A DNA stretch of 64,000 bases from Isoperla grammatica (lineage: Eukaryota; Arthropoda; Insecta; Plecoptera; Perlodidae), in the NCBI GenBank assembly GCA_945910005.1, contig OX246740.1, positions 52,302,526-52,366,525 on the forward strand. The letters are read 5' to 3'. Every line of letters starts with the position of its first letter. Within the stretch, counting starts at the first letter, position 1. Shown here piece after piece: positions 45,301 through 48,878 of the stretch. The translations under genes were made by a program, and so were the position numbers. Below the pieces are notes generated by a model, which worked only from the letters and a program-made list of their open reading frames with translations, was not told the DNA's origin and did not search any database.

Positions 45301-46509
45301 GGATTACGAACTTCTGTTCTGTAAGTAATGCCAACAACGTAAGATATCCAATCAAAAACCATTAATTTTGCCAGTTAGACTCCCGTTTACCCTCAAGTAC
45401 GCCCCTCCTAACTTGAGCGTTCTACCCCCAGGGAACGCCAGCCTGTGCCGCCAGATCCCCCACTCTTCTCAGATGCGCGACGTAGACTGGGCAACCAACT
45501 CTTGCGTGCTGACGTTCAGAACGCTGGGCGTGTGGCCCGAGAACGCCGACGGGACCGACGTCAACGCCTGCGATCGCTCCTCGGACCGACGCGTCGTGGC
45601 CACCGCTGACGACTTTGGCAAGGTCAAGCTCTACGCGTATCCGTGCGCTCAGCCCAAGGTAAGCTGCTGGTCCACTCATTTCGAATATACATTGTTATAA
45701 AAGCTATAGCTATCGACCCATTTCTAATATAGGCCTACCTAGATTTAGTGATGGATCCACTACTGGTGCTATGTCACAATACAATACCATCTACTTATGT
45801 CATCTTTATAAACAATTATCAAATAAATATTACTATACCTGCATGTAGCACTCGGCTCAAATGCATAAATCTTTATTCCAATTTTTTATTGTTTCAAGAT
45901 GTTTATAATAGTGTATATATATAATTACTAGTATGGTGGTATATATTTATTTAGGTATTTTATTAACCATTGACATAATACCTGTACTGTATATATTGGT
46001 GGTACATAGCTTAAAATATCATATAAATAAATAAATAAACAAAGGACATTTATGTAGCTACTACATAAATGCCACCACCACCCACTTATAACGAACTTGA
46101 AGGGAGCTGATTTTTACTTTGTTAAAAAAGAACTTTGTTAAAACAGAACCAATTTTCATGTATTTTTGTTTAAGATGAATCAAAATTACTTTATCCAGAA
46201 TTTTGTTAAAAGAGAGTTCTTTAAAAGACTGTATTTAAATCAGGCTTGCTCCTTCCCATGGAATAAAAGGACTTGCCCAGGAGGAACTTTTTTTACTTTG
46301 ACTTAAAAAATATATTATTATAAATTTAAAAAAGAATATACTACATACTGTACCTTGAGTGATTGAGACTGTCTTCCTTGCAGGCGCTGTGCCACACTTA
46401 CGGCGGCCACAGCAGCCACGTGACCGGAGTGAGATTCCTCCACGACGACTCTCGGCTCATCTCGACAGGTGGGCGGGACACCAGCGTACTCCAGTGGAGC
46501 ATTGCGTAA
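12081..46509 (+). CDS. EML: EML-family microtubule-associated protein (coiled coil, HELP, WD40), whole multi-exon gene
   Basis: Joined exons: 12081-12129 (tentative), 20073-20337, 21671-21919, 28141-28356, 35663-35871, 36670-36833, 37581-37682, 38342-38446, 40017-40254, 41236-41484, 42745-42911, 43882-44136, 45233-45320, 45432-45658, 46384-46509. All introns are GT-AG and every junction keeps frame, giving about 902 residues. Order: coiled coil at about 19-64, low-complexity linker at about 105-259, HELP motif (FMRGRPIVLYAPTD, LKLDWVYGYRGKD) at about 275-330, then WD repeats with the EML-specific GVWPENADGTDVNA segment. By family knowledge the coiled coil trimerises, the tandem propeller binds tubulin, and the protein decorates and stabilises microtubules. 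Vertebrate long EMLs are about 650-980 residues, so the length fits. The WD part reads closest to EML1-4, perhaps EML2; the paralogue is not assigned. Introns are packed with transposons. Family certain, first exon uncertain. Confidence 0.95.
13618..13990. mobile_element. TTAA-family foldback element, copy 2
   Basis: 373 bp, the same length as copy 1, and flanked on both sides by TTAA (13614-13617, 13991-13994), the target duplication expected of piggyBac-type transposition. Arms share aacgccacacaatatc and gagctctcacgaa with copy 1. Confidence 0.92.
14497..14820. mobile_element. Foldback element between two 56-bp direct repeats
   Basis: A 211-bp inverted-repeat element (14553-14763; tips AGTTGAGAAACTGTAAGAAT) sits between 14497-14552 and 14765-14820. 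These two 56-bp segments differ at one base (accaaccc/accgaccc). Confidence 0.88.
15370..15510 (-). mobile_element. Degenerate copy of the tRNA-derived SINE
   Basis: Shares gatatttgggtttcacgt, cgacgatgtgtgagatgaaa and tgcccaagccaggattcga with 15988-16185. The B box is decayed. Confidence 0.6.
15988..16185 (-). mobile_element. tRNA-derived SINE with A and B boxes
   Basis: On the minus strand the head TTGGCCGAGGTCGATTAGGC resembles a Leu/Ser-type tRNA A box and CCAGGTTCGAATCCTAG is a perfect B box. The tail reaches a stretch read on the + strand as gatatttggggttttacgtc. Related copies are at 15370-15510 and, tail only, at 65-160. Confidence 0.7.
16190..16295. repeat. Dispersed repeat, uninterrupted copy
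   Basis: Shares aactgatttacagtgg and tcaaagtcaccgtttag with 20350-20640. It lies directly beside the tRNA-derived SINE at 15988-16185. Confidence 0.55.
17447..17695. mobile_element. Dispersed repeat, copy 2
   Basis: Shares the second module of the repeat at 65-413 (gtggactgcctttcgtctgg, ggtcctaccagaagtatata, cctgcccaccacgataaggt). It contains a poly(G) run at 17488-17506. Confidence 0.65.
17778..17939. mobile_element. Small foldback element
   Basis: Inverted arms GCATTTCT...CACTGTCTACCCCC and GGGGGTAGACGGTGG...AGAAATGC with inner ACTTGCCACAA/TTGTGGCAAGT, about 160 bp; non-coding. Confidence 0.75.
18850..18878 (+). repeat. Poly(C) tract, 29 bases
   Basis: The longest of more than ten poly(C)/poly(G) runs of 14 or more in the window (others include 5841-5857, 6327-6344, 17488-17506, 18614-18629, 34925-34943, 60568-60586). 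Confidence 0.9.
20073..20337 (+). CDS. EML: EML exon: N-terminal coiled coil
   Basis: The acceptor follows a pyrimidine-rich tract (tctctctctccacag). The exon opens with the last two bases of a codon and ends in phase 2 at gtgaga. It encodes a heptad-rich segment starting DMIETENEGLRERVSDLE and containing RSTLADVLRRLN, which matches the conserved (K/R)(S/A)ALADV(L/V)RRL core of the EML trimerisation coiled coil. The second half is basic and Gln-rich linker. GC-rich third positions contrast with the AT-rich flanks. Confidence 0.92.
20350..20640. repeat. Dispersed repeat shared with 16190-16295
   Basis: Both carry a cactcagtaac...actgattt.cagtgg segment and a ttgagt...ttgcta.gac..ct.caaagtcaccgttta segment. 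In this copy the two are separated by about 150 extra bases. Partial copies of the first segment occur near 32420 and 43350. Confidence 0.6.
21671..21919 (+). CDS. EML: EML exon: Ser/Pro-rich linker with RDGARTP repeats
   Basis: Phase 2 at both ends (acceptor tgtgttccag, donor gtatgt). Encodes a Ser/His/Pro-rich stretch, then two copies of a unit of the type RDGARTPTNQ. The linker between coiled coil and HELP motif is unstructured and phosphorylated in vertebrate EMLs. The Thr-Pro pairs here are plausible proline-directed kinase sites (inference). No stop codon interrupts the exon. Confidence 0.88.
21972..22122. mobile_element. Small MITE 3' of an EML exon
   Basis: 151 bp; arms CATAGCAACACGGCAACATG and the inverted CGTGTTGCCGTGTTGCTATG, extending through GGACCGGCA. 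It lies 52 bp after the exon ending at 21919 and 118 bp before the copia insertion. Confidence 0.82.
22240..22436 (-). repeat. Copia 3' LTR
   Basis: 197 bp, identical by eye to 26589-26785. It lies downstream of the pol reading frame on the minus strand and so acts as the 3' LTR. Confidence 0.95.
22437..22445 (-). other. Copia polypurine tract
   Basis: On the minus strand GAGTGGGGG abuts the 3' LTR, eight bases after the original pol stop codon. It is short but correctly placed for plus-strand priming. Confidence 0.7.
22454..22630 (-). pseudogene. Detached C-terminus of copia RNase H
   Basis: Same frame as the polyprotein but after the premature stop. Begins HIDLKYHYIRD, the conserved copia motif that holds the last RNase H catalytic Asp, and continues to the CPTEDMCADILTKPLP block and a stop at the purine tract. 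It can be translated only by stop readthrough. Confidence 0.85.
22631..22696 (-). other. 66-bp in-frame insertion with stop in copia RNase H
   Basis: It separates the RVK and HIDL codons that are adjacent in copia relatives. It is exactly 22 codons, AT-rich, carries TAA at 22673-22675 and two sense-strand AATAAA hexamers (minus-strand equivalents of TTTATT at 22631 and 22650). I see no GT-AG pair that would splice it out in frame. Confidence 0.75.
22673..26431 (-). CDS. Copia gag-pol polyprotein, truncated by an in-frame stop
   Basis: A single 1252-residue frame. Gag at about 1-210; CCHC zinc knuckle at 215-228 (CFHCNKPGHMKKDC); aspartic protease at DSGA 280-283; HHCC region at about 417-457; integrase catalytic residues in HSDLCGP (about 483), RCDNG (547-550) and QNGVAERKN (579-587); RT with MDVSTAFLNG (about 898) and YVDD (984-987); RNase H with GFADADW (1147), SSTEAEY (1188) and HEDNQG (1225). 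It ends in seven aberrant residues and TAA. The missing tail, with the last RNase H motif, continues in the same frame at 22454-22630. Gag-pol is one frame with no frameshift, as in Drosophila copia. It is antisense to EML. Confidence 0.95.
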   Translation of the reverse strand: MSSTDGRVSIEKLNNKNYQLWKFKIEMLLSKDDLWDIIIEETPAQADTQWKKKNQRAKATICLLLEDDQLIHVRNETTARSVWLALKKVHERSNLTSKLYLLRKLYGLRLKSEQSMDEHINKTLELVNELRGLGEDLKENHVAALLLCSLPDNYGMLITALEARPEDDITLEFVIGKLKDEFNRRTETESKTIEENGEAVLKTGPQYRTAERLRCFHCNKPGHMKKDCQTLKRELRGNREKVKSARRSKAGSSEEEEEEEPQYACFKAEETKKTTTWFFDSGATCHMTNDRAFFTKLEAKECAVSLADGNSMQSKGIGEGLLRCKVGLSPKKSLIVRLKNVLYIPSLDGSLISVPTLTKLGFTVEFDSNQCTVSKAGETLAIGLKKKQLYEVWLDSKETKPSAKSATQEANHENCIHLWHRRMGHRNPEAVRRLFQENLAMGMALGDCDTLEKCITCVKGKLTKKPFPKKSEERAEKPLGLVHSDLCGPMKTETPGGKRYIMTLTDDCSRYCTVFLLRTKDEVLDKLKVYSARVNNIFNTKIKKIRCDNGREYKNEAVKSFLDKEGIKLQLTVPYSPQQNGVAERKNRSLTEMARCMLLDASLPNKYWGEAVVTANYLQNRLPSKSVEKTPYELWFGSKPIVSHIRVFGSKAYSHIPKEKRTKLDPRAEEGTLVGYSEEAKGYRILNTATGKITISRTVVFTETRPKDSFEVISKRPKGEAANVDAENTSLTMDQEAADEHADNPNDDEEQETIEPAAASPRKSSRTNKGIPPRRLSYLAREVVEPGSWEEMTQMKGDLKKEWIKAANEEYESLMTNNTWSLTALPENKKAIGNKWTFKAKENPSGNIERFKARLVAKGYSQKYGEDYDETFAPVAKYATIRTLLTIATIKGLKIRHMDVSTAFLNGNLSEEVYMKQPEGFIVPGQEEMVCKLKKSLYGLKQSARTWNSKVHDTMTNLGFSQSKADACLYLKKSGQSYIYITIYVDDLLVCAPTEEELNQLHRDLNDYFAIKDLGKASNYLGIQIDRDTNGDMLLHQHGKILAIIEQFGMGSAKCSATPMDVSYLSQTGEEKLLPDNREYRQAVGALLYLANVTRPDIATAISILSRRLENPRATDWTAVKRVIRYLKGTADLPLRIDATGDTVLSGFADADWGGDQADRKSRSGYIFQLGGNTISWSSRKQSCVSLSSTEAEYVATTLACQEATWLRQLLKDLGHPQDGPTVLHEDNQGCIKLATSEKIGNRVKEEYTLTL
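26574..26588 (-). other. Copia primer binding site (initiator tRNA-Met anticodon arm)
   Basis: Read on the minus strand, GGTTATGGGCCCAGT directly follows the 5' LTR. It is complementary to the anticodon stem-loop of eukaryotic initiator tRNA-Met (CUGGGCCCAUAACC), not to a tRNA 3' end. Drosophila copia is known to prime from a 5' half-molecule of this tRNA. The same mechanism is inferred here. Confidence 0.85.
26589..26785 (-). repeat. Copia 5' LTR
   Basis: 197 bp, TG...CA on the + strand (TGTTGTAAAATACATT to ACTATCTAACA). Matches the other LTR base for base in my reading. Being on the minus strand, this copy is the 5' LTR and should hold the promoter. Confidence 0.95.
27310..27680 (-). pseudogene. 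Non-LTR retrotransposon (LINE) 3' fragment
   Basis: The minus strand encodes RRLKWFGHVKRMERERLPRR, then GRRTRGRPQQRW and KVRKDVEMRGGDW, the tail typical of many animal LINE reverse transcriptase proteins. The upstream part (WNDDIRNQLGV) is in the same frame but cut by a TGA at about 27596. It is an old dead fragment in an EML intron. Confidence 0.85.
28141..28356 (+). CDS. EML: EML exon: linker with further RDGARTP-type repeats
   Basis: Phase 2 at both ends (acceptor ttttcacag, donor gtgcgt). Begins STRDVRDGARTPTNQ and continues with degenerate copies (RDASRTASSQ, REGSRVGSN) and a Ser/Thr-rich tail. The shared repeat and identical phases suggest it arose by duplication of the preceding exon or by repeat expansion across the junction. 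Confidence 0.88.
29013..29171. mobile_element. 159-bp MITE, family shared with 58858-59009
   Basis: Ends GGCAACCC/GGGTTGCC; arms contain TTTCGTCACAGGCGAGGCAC and the inverted CCTGGCTTGTGACGAAAG. It lies in an EML intron. Confidence 0.85.
30859..30930 (+). CDS. EML: Candidate 72-nt cassette exon of EML
   Basis: The acceptor follows a T-rich tract (tttgtgtttttgtag) and the donor is gtatga. Length is exactly 72 nt with phase 2 on both sides, so it can be included or skipped without changing frame. It would add 24 residues containing LATKSLLNLYLRPQQPLHG, with no stop. Composition is less GC-rich than the core exons and I recognise no homologue. A chance ORF is possible. Confidence 0.35.
31036..31165. 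mobile_element. Short foldback of the CCAACAGCTTACC family
   Basis: Left end ATGCCAACAGCTTACCTGAG, right end CTCAGGTAAGCTATTGACAT; inner AGAACATAAAAT/ATTTTATGTTCT also pairs. Confidence 0.75.
31677..32024. mobile_element. hAT-type MITE with 8-bp target duplication
   Basis: Element 31685-32016, ends TAGGGATGGG and CCCATCCCTA, flanked on both sides by ATCGAGGT (31677-31684, 32017-32024). Both the 8-bp duplication and the tip are typical of hAT. The subterminal region repeats the palindrome CGTTTAAACG. Confidence 0.9.
32610..32630 (+). repeat. (CA)n microsatellite
   Basis: About ten CA units in an EML intron. Confidence 0.95.
33249..33339 (+). repeat. (GA)n microsatellite, about 90 bp
   Basis: An uninterrupted GA run followed by gagtgagtgagagagag. 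It lies 180 bp upstream of the candidate alternative EML first exon. Confidence 0.97.
33522..33529 (+). CDS. EML: Candidate alternative first exon (short EML isoform)
   Basis: ATGCCTGA is followed directly by a strong donor (gtaaga at 33530). It ends in phase 2, so it would join in frame to the HELP exon at 35663 and give MPE followed by TRDSSW. This would produce an isoform lacking the coiled coil and linker, as short vertebrate EML2 forms do. Only eight coding bases support it, so chance is a serious alternative. Confidence 0.25.
35663..35871 (+). CDS. EML: EML exon: HELP motif
   Basis: Enters in phase 2 after gcatgattgcag and leaves in phase 1 at gtgggt. Encodes the hydrophobic EML protein (HELP) motif: MFMRGRPIVLYAPTD, then RLKLDWVYGYRGKD and NLYLLPTG. 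In EML structures this segment packs into the hydrophobic core joining the two propellers. It is the most diagnostic exon of the gene. Confidence 0.95.
36249..36397. repeat. Near-perfect 149-bp palindrome in an EML intron
   Basis: Arms of about 63 bp (CAGCTACGCGTTGCGAGCGA, GGGCGCGAGCTCCAATCAGC) pair around a short loop near 36320. It is unusually GC-rich for an intron here and directly abuts the next element. Confidence 0.88.
36398..36593. mobile_element. MITE abutting the palindrome
   Basis: 196 bp; ends TAAGGCTGGTCCACACAGAT and the inverted ATCTGTGTGGACCAGCC(C)TTA. Internal gtgtgaacgccag and cctatgatccaa resemble the element at 56028-56664. It ends 76 bp before the EML exon at 36670. Confidence 0.85.
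36670..36833 (+). CDS. EML: EML exon: end of HELP, first WD repeat
   Basis: Phase 1 in, phase 0 out (donor gtacgt). Encodes GELVYFIAAVVVLHNVEEQ, then QRHYLGHTDDVKCMSIHP and ATGQVAG, the canonical EML transition from HELP to the first WD blade. It is slightly shorter than vertebrate proteins, which carry a few more residues between GQVAG and PHVRVW. Confidence 0.95.
37002..37180 (-). pseudogene. LINE-type ORF tail fragment
   Basis: About 59 codons on the minus strand with ATWEEVNQERWWEDRKVW and an acidic segment, ending at TGA (37002-37004). The W-x(n)-RWWEDR-x-W pattern is usual at the C-terminus of LINE polyproteins. No upstream RT is present. The fragment lies in the EML intron 36834-37580. 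Confidence 0.55.
37581..37682 (+). CDS. EML: EML exon: WD repeat
   Basis: A 102-nt phase 0-0 exon (acceptor tgtttcgcag, donor gtgagt). It encodes PHVRVWNSVSLVTTSVIGLG and then FDRSICCVSFSKA, matching the conserved EML block around the first WD blade. Confidence 0.93.
37780..38150 (-). mobile_element. 5S rRNA-derived SINE, copy B
   Basis: Read on the minus strand, 38149 to about 38050 resembles 5S rRNA: GCCAACGGC at the 5' end, then ACCGAAGTTAAGCAACCTCG, GGGCTTGGT and TGGATGGGTGACC, the internal promoter region. The body runs on to about 37780. This is the SINE3-type arrangement. It sits in an EML intron, antisense. Confidence 0.75.
38342..38446 (+). CDS. EML: EML exon: WD repeat
   Basis: A 105-nt phase 0-0 exon (acceptor ctgcgttgcag, donor gtacag). 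Encodes DGGVMLCAIDEAADHNISVW followed by DWQKG, the EML block ending in WDW. Confidence 0.93.
39323..39843. mobile_element. 505-bp foldback with 8-bp target duplication
   Basis: Element 39331-39835, tips CTT(C/A)GACCAGTAA and AGGTAGACGG, flanked by ATTGCTAC on both sides (39323-39330, 39836-39843). Inner arms include GATGTGGGGACA/TGTCCCCACATC. An 8-bp duplication suggests hAT-like mobilisation. Confidence 0.88.
40017..40254 (+). CDS. EML: EML exon: WD repeats
   Basis: Phase 0 in (acceptor tattgtttcag), phase 1 out (donor gtaggg). Encodes CEFHPLDRQSIVTCGKAHIS with FWTLDG, then YVTSLAFTQSGDVISGDSNG with LIVWGRG. The HISFW and GDSNG positions match the family. Confidence 0.94.
40302..41158. mobile_element. 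TTAA-flanked element of 857 bp in an EML intron
   Basis: TTAA at 40298-40301 and 41159-41162. Inverted arms of about 120 bp share CTCTACGTCAAAAACCGC and GAAAATCT(G/A)AATCAACA. The tips (CAGGGAAGG / GAGCGAAGG) resemble those of the 373-bp family. The centre is AT-rich and resembles 930-1110. Confidence 0.8.
41236..41484 (+). CDS. EML: EML exon: WD repeats
   Basis: Phase 1 in and out (acceptor tattgcacag, donor gtgagt). Encodes VHEGSIFSVCALKDGSLVTG and GGKDGRLVQLD, then the EML block HFGTVRTVSEG and LLVGTTRNCILVG. One WD blade ends LVQLD where vertebrate proteins have a Trp. Confidence 0.94.
41853..42014 (+). pseudogene. Transposase-like first exon fragment
   Basis: ATG at 41853, 54 codons, ending at a GAG|gtaagt donor. 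Begins MNAQSLKLLMDLLESSYSSD. No downstream exon is present, so no full product is expected. Confidence 0.45.
42143..42263 (-). pseudogene. Second transposon gene first-exon fragment
   Basis: ATG at 42263-42261 (minus strand), beginning MATENSGSNDVVEFHQFVYE and ending at a G|gtaagt donor at 42142. In two-gene DNA transposons this position often holds a DNA-binding accessory protein; here that is inference. Confidence 0.4.
42745..42911 (+). CDS. EML: EML exon: WD repeat
   Basis: Phase 1 in after a C-rich tract (cacccccccag), phase 0 out (donor gtgagt). Encodes GGLSLGFSPTVQGHTDEVW, then TAGWDKLLHLWDSM. The VQGHTDE(V/L)W motif is characteristic of EMLs. Confidence 0.94.
43405..43577 (+). repeat. 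Tc1/pogo-like fragment, + orientation
   Basis: Contains aacaaaattctggatttaac, caaagttctt and ttcaagttcgttataagtga. The reverse complement recurs at 46077-46232 in another EML intron. Confidence 0.6.
43882..44136 (+). CDS. EML: EML exon: WD repeats
   Basis: An 85-codon phase 0-0 exon (acceptor tgttgccacag, donor gtgagt). Encodes GGRWIVMDSETREV-type sequence (here SGRWIVMDSETREV), then IRFSPDGTHIALGSRDNNIY and YQASECARKFGRVGRCM, the conserved EML blade pair. Confidence 0.94.
44150..44612 (+). repeat. Diverged tandem duplication, about 237 bp
   Basis: Two copies starting near 44150 and 44387 share accagtgaaa, cataatcaaagatga, aaatcccaaatttttaaa and the segment around aagaatatttttattt. The duplication lies in an EML intron, just before the candidate exon at 44704. 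Confidence 0.8.
44704..44748 (+). CDS. EML: Candidate 45-nt cassette exon of EML
   Basis: Bounded by gctgcaag and a consensus gtaagt donor; 45 nt, phase 0-0, encoding AERKRKVSASLVSLL. It would insert 15 basic/hydrophobic residues between GRCM and GHSSFITHLDW, a loop of the second propeller where known EMLs have no insert. The AAG acceptor is weaker than the CAG used elsewhere. Confidence 0.28.
44870..45099. mobile_element. MITE of the CCAACAGCTTACC family
   Basis: 230 bp; arms TTGAGCTTGGGG, GGAAGGAACCAACAGCTTAC and the inverted GTAAGCTGTTGGTTCCTTCC. Related ends occur at 31036-31165, near 32175 and near 43610, all in EML introns. The right arm places AAGGTAAGC, a donor-like sequence, on the EML sense strand. 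Confidence 0.8.
45233..45320 (+). CDS. EML: EML exon: WD repeat
   Basis: Phase 0 in (acceptor tttgccaacag), phase 1 out (donor gtaagt). Encodes GHSSFITHLDWSADGQFIQS and NSGDYELLF. The split codon T|GG restores the expected Trp (LLFWN) across the junction, confirming the splice. Confidence 0.95.
45432..45658 (+). CDS. EML: EML exon: FGVWP-type block and WD repeat
   Basis: Phase 1 in, phase 0 out (donor gtaagc). Encodes MRDVDWATNSCVLTFRTLG, VWPENADGTDVNACDRS, and VVATADDFGKVKLYAYPC. The GVWPEnaDGTDiNA signature is specific to EML proteins. Confidence 0.96.
46077..46232 (-). repeat. Tc1/pogo-like fragment, - orientation
   Basis: Reverse-complement copy of 43405-43577 (cacttataacgaacttgaag, aagaactttgttaaaacaga). 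The terminal pattern resembles pogo/Tigger-type elements; assignment is tentative. Confidence 0.6.
46384..46509 (+). CDS. EML: EML terminal exon with stop
   Basis: Phase 0 in (acceptor cttccttgcag). Encodes YGGHSSHVTGVRFLHDDSRL, STGGRDTSVLQWSIA and TAA (46507-46509). EML proteins characteristically end two or three residues after the last QW, as here. Confidence 0.96.
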   Translation, partial: ALCHTYGGHSSHVTGVRFLHDDSRLISTGGRDTSVLQWSIA

Positions 46510-48010
46510 CTAAAAGACTGCACGCGACCTGCCTTGCGACATCGCCTTCGATATCCAGCTCAGTGCGACACCGATCTGACCGGCGACGTGGAACTAGATT
46601 ACTACACGAACTATTTGACCCAAAACTAGTCGGTATAGATTGTTTTATCGGAGTTTTTGTTATGATCACTTAGTACTAATTAATTCCAAAGAAACTATCA
46701 TTGTATGACCACTCGGATTAGTGCAATTAATTAAAATGTTAGAAGTTATTAAGGTTGATATCAAGATTTCTCATAAATAGATTTTCAAATAGATTTTTAA
46801 TCTAGCCTAATATATTAAATACAAATTTTATATCGACCAAAACAATTGAATCTAGGTTTTTTAATAAATCATATGATCGCCCAATTCAAAATGTTTTCTA
46901 AATGGTATGAGTCCCGCCGCCACATTAAGTGTCCAGTATTCTAGTTCCGTGTCGTTGTCTGACAGATTAGGGCACTTGTTGAATGAACCGTGTCGATGCC
47001 ATGTTTGTTTTCAAAGAGCTGCTAACACCAAGTTTTACACCGATCCGGGCGAGTTCGAAGCTCGCCCTGATCATCTTGTTAATGTATATTTTAATATTTA
47101 CATGTTCTTGTTGATAATGTATTGTAAATTTATTTTGACTAGGGTAGTCTATTGTCCTTGTGCAATGCATTAAAACGTTCTACTAATTAACGTGATGGGT
47201 GTTTTGACATCCAGATAGTCCTCGAGTCCTTTTATCCATTCTGAATCCACTGGTTCATCCAAATCATGTGACTTAGTCAAACACACATTCTTAACACCCA
47301 GTATAATATTGTTGTGGTGTGTTTGGACGGTTTTTAAACAATGTATTTTTGCCAGAAATAGCTCGTCAGCTTGGATTCACAAAGATATCAAATCCCGAAG
47401 TGATTGTCGCAAAGCAAATTTTAGAGAGACTTTCTTATATATAACTAATAAATAAATCAATATTGGAAAAATAATACTTCAATATTGAAGACATTTTTTA
47501 TTATTGAACTTGAGATAAAACCCAGTGCTGATTCATTTCGCTAAGATTTGCGATGTTAGGACACTTTTGTAGTTGGGCGTCTGTGAATCCAGGCTGTTAT
47601 ACAGAGACTTGTATCAAATGTTGACTTGGCAGGCAATCTTTTATTTTTCATTCCATTCTGTTTTGATTACTTACCTATTTGATTATGTTATAGGTGTAAA
47701 AGTTCTAAATGTTTGTGTTTGTTTGAAATGAACTTCCTCAAGTATGCATGTGGTCTAGGCAAAAAATAATAGTACAAATAATCATGTAAAATTGTGAATT
47801 GTTGCAGCTAGATTTCATTCTTGTTGTATCTTAGCAACTTCATTTTCTCATGATACTATTTTTTTACTTTTCCATCATGTTATTTTAGTAATCTATACAT
47901 ATATTGATTGTAGTGTGTCATTACTCGAGGACTGAGATGTTCACAGTAATGTCACTAAAATGTAGTGGACATTATTATCACAGCAGGTAATTTAATACTG
48001 TTACTTTCCA
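46510..48010. other. EML 3' UTR and intergenic DNA
   Basis: No coding sequence recognised. The EML 3' UTR starts at 46510. A poly(A) signal AATAAA lies at 46863-46868 and more AATAAA hexamers lie near 47445-47455, so the exact end is open. The second gene begins at 48011. I see no clear TATA box between the two genes. Confidence 0.5.
46863..46868 (+). terminator. Candidate poly(A) signal of EML
   Basis: AATAAA 354 bases after the stop codon in AT-rich sequence; it is the first canonical hexamer after the stop. A GT-rich downstream element is not obvious. Confidence 0.4.
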
Positions 48011-48588
48011 ATGATCAATATTGGGAAATGTTACTGGATCCTGATTGGGTTGTTATTCACAATGGTCGTGGCTAAAAACATACATTTAAAAGAAGAAGAA
48101 AATGTGACGAAAACGGAAGAAATGGAAGAGGTTGAAAAAACATCCAAAGAAGATACGTCATTGCACGATGAAGACAGTATACCAGCTATCAGAAAAACAG
48201 ATGAAACGACACCAGAATACTACGAAACGGAAGAAATAGAAGAGGAAGAGGTTGAGAAAAGGTCCAAAGAAGATGAAGACAATACAGCAACTAACGAGAA
48301 AACAGATGTGCATGAAACAACAACATCAGAATACTATGAAACGGATGAAATAGAAGAGATTGAGAAAACATCCCAAGAAGATACGTCGTTGGACAATAAT
48401 ACAGCAACTACTAAACAAACAGAAGTGCTTGAAACAACAACATCAGATTACCACGAAAGGGAAGAAAAAATAGAAGAGGTTGAGAAAACATCCAAAGAAA
48501 ATACGTCATTGGACAGAAAAGACAATGCAACAACCGACAATAATACAGAACAAACAACACCACCAACAACAACAACAACAACAACACC

Positions 48589-48619
<31 letters not shown>

Positions 48620-48878
48620 TCAACAACATCAGCAACAACACCAGATTACTACATCTACGAGGAGATTGAGACAGATAAACCCAAAGAAGTAAATGTTTCA
48701 AGAACTGACGGTGAGGGTAACGCTGATACGCAAACACCACGAGGAAGCAGAATACTGATAATGGATTCTGATCCACAGTATGCGAAGTTGGGTCAGTTTC
48801 CATGGATCGTCGTGTTCCGAGCTTCTGTACTAAACCAGTACAAGCACGGAGATACGCTCTGCACTGGAACACTCGTAG
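48011..48878 (+). CDS. Protease-homologue exon 1: signal peptide, acidic repeats, poly-Thr, domain start
   Basis: Opens with MINIGKCYWILIGLLFTMVV, a typical signal peptide with cleavage expected after Ala21. Four degenerate repeats of about 38-45 residues carry paired tyrosines flanked by acids (PEYYETEE, SEYYETDE, PDYYIYEE), which suit tyrosine sulfation. NVT, NTS, NAT, NNT and NVS sequons are present. ACA/ACC codons give the poly-Thr run. The exon ends in phase 1 after CTGTLV (donor gtacat). Confidence 0.85.
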
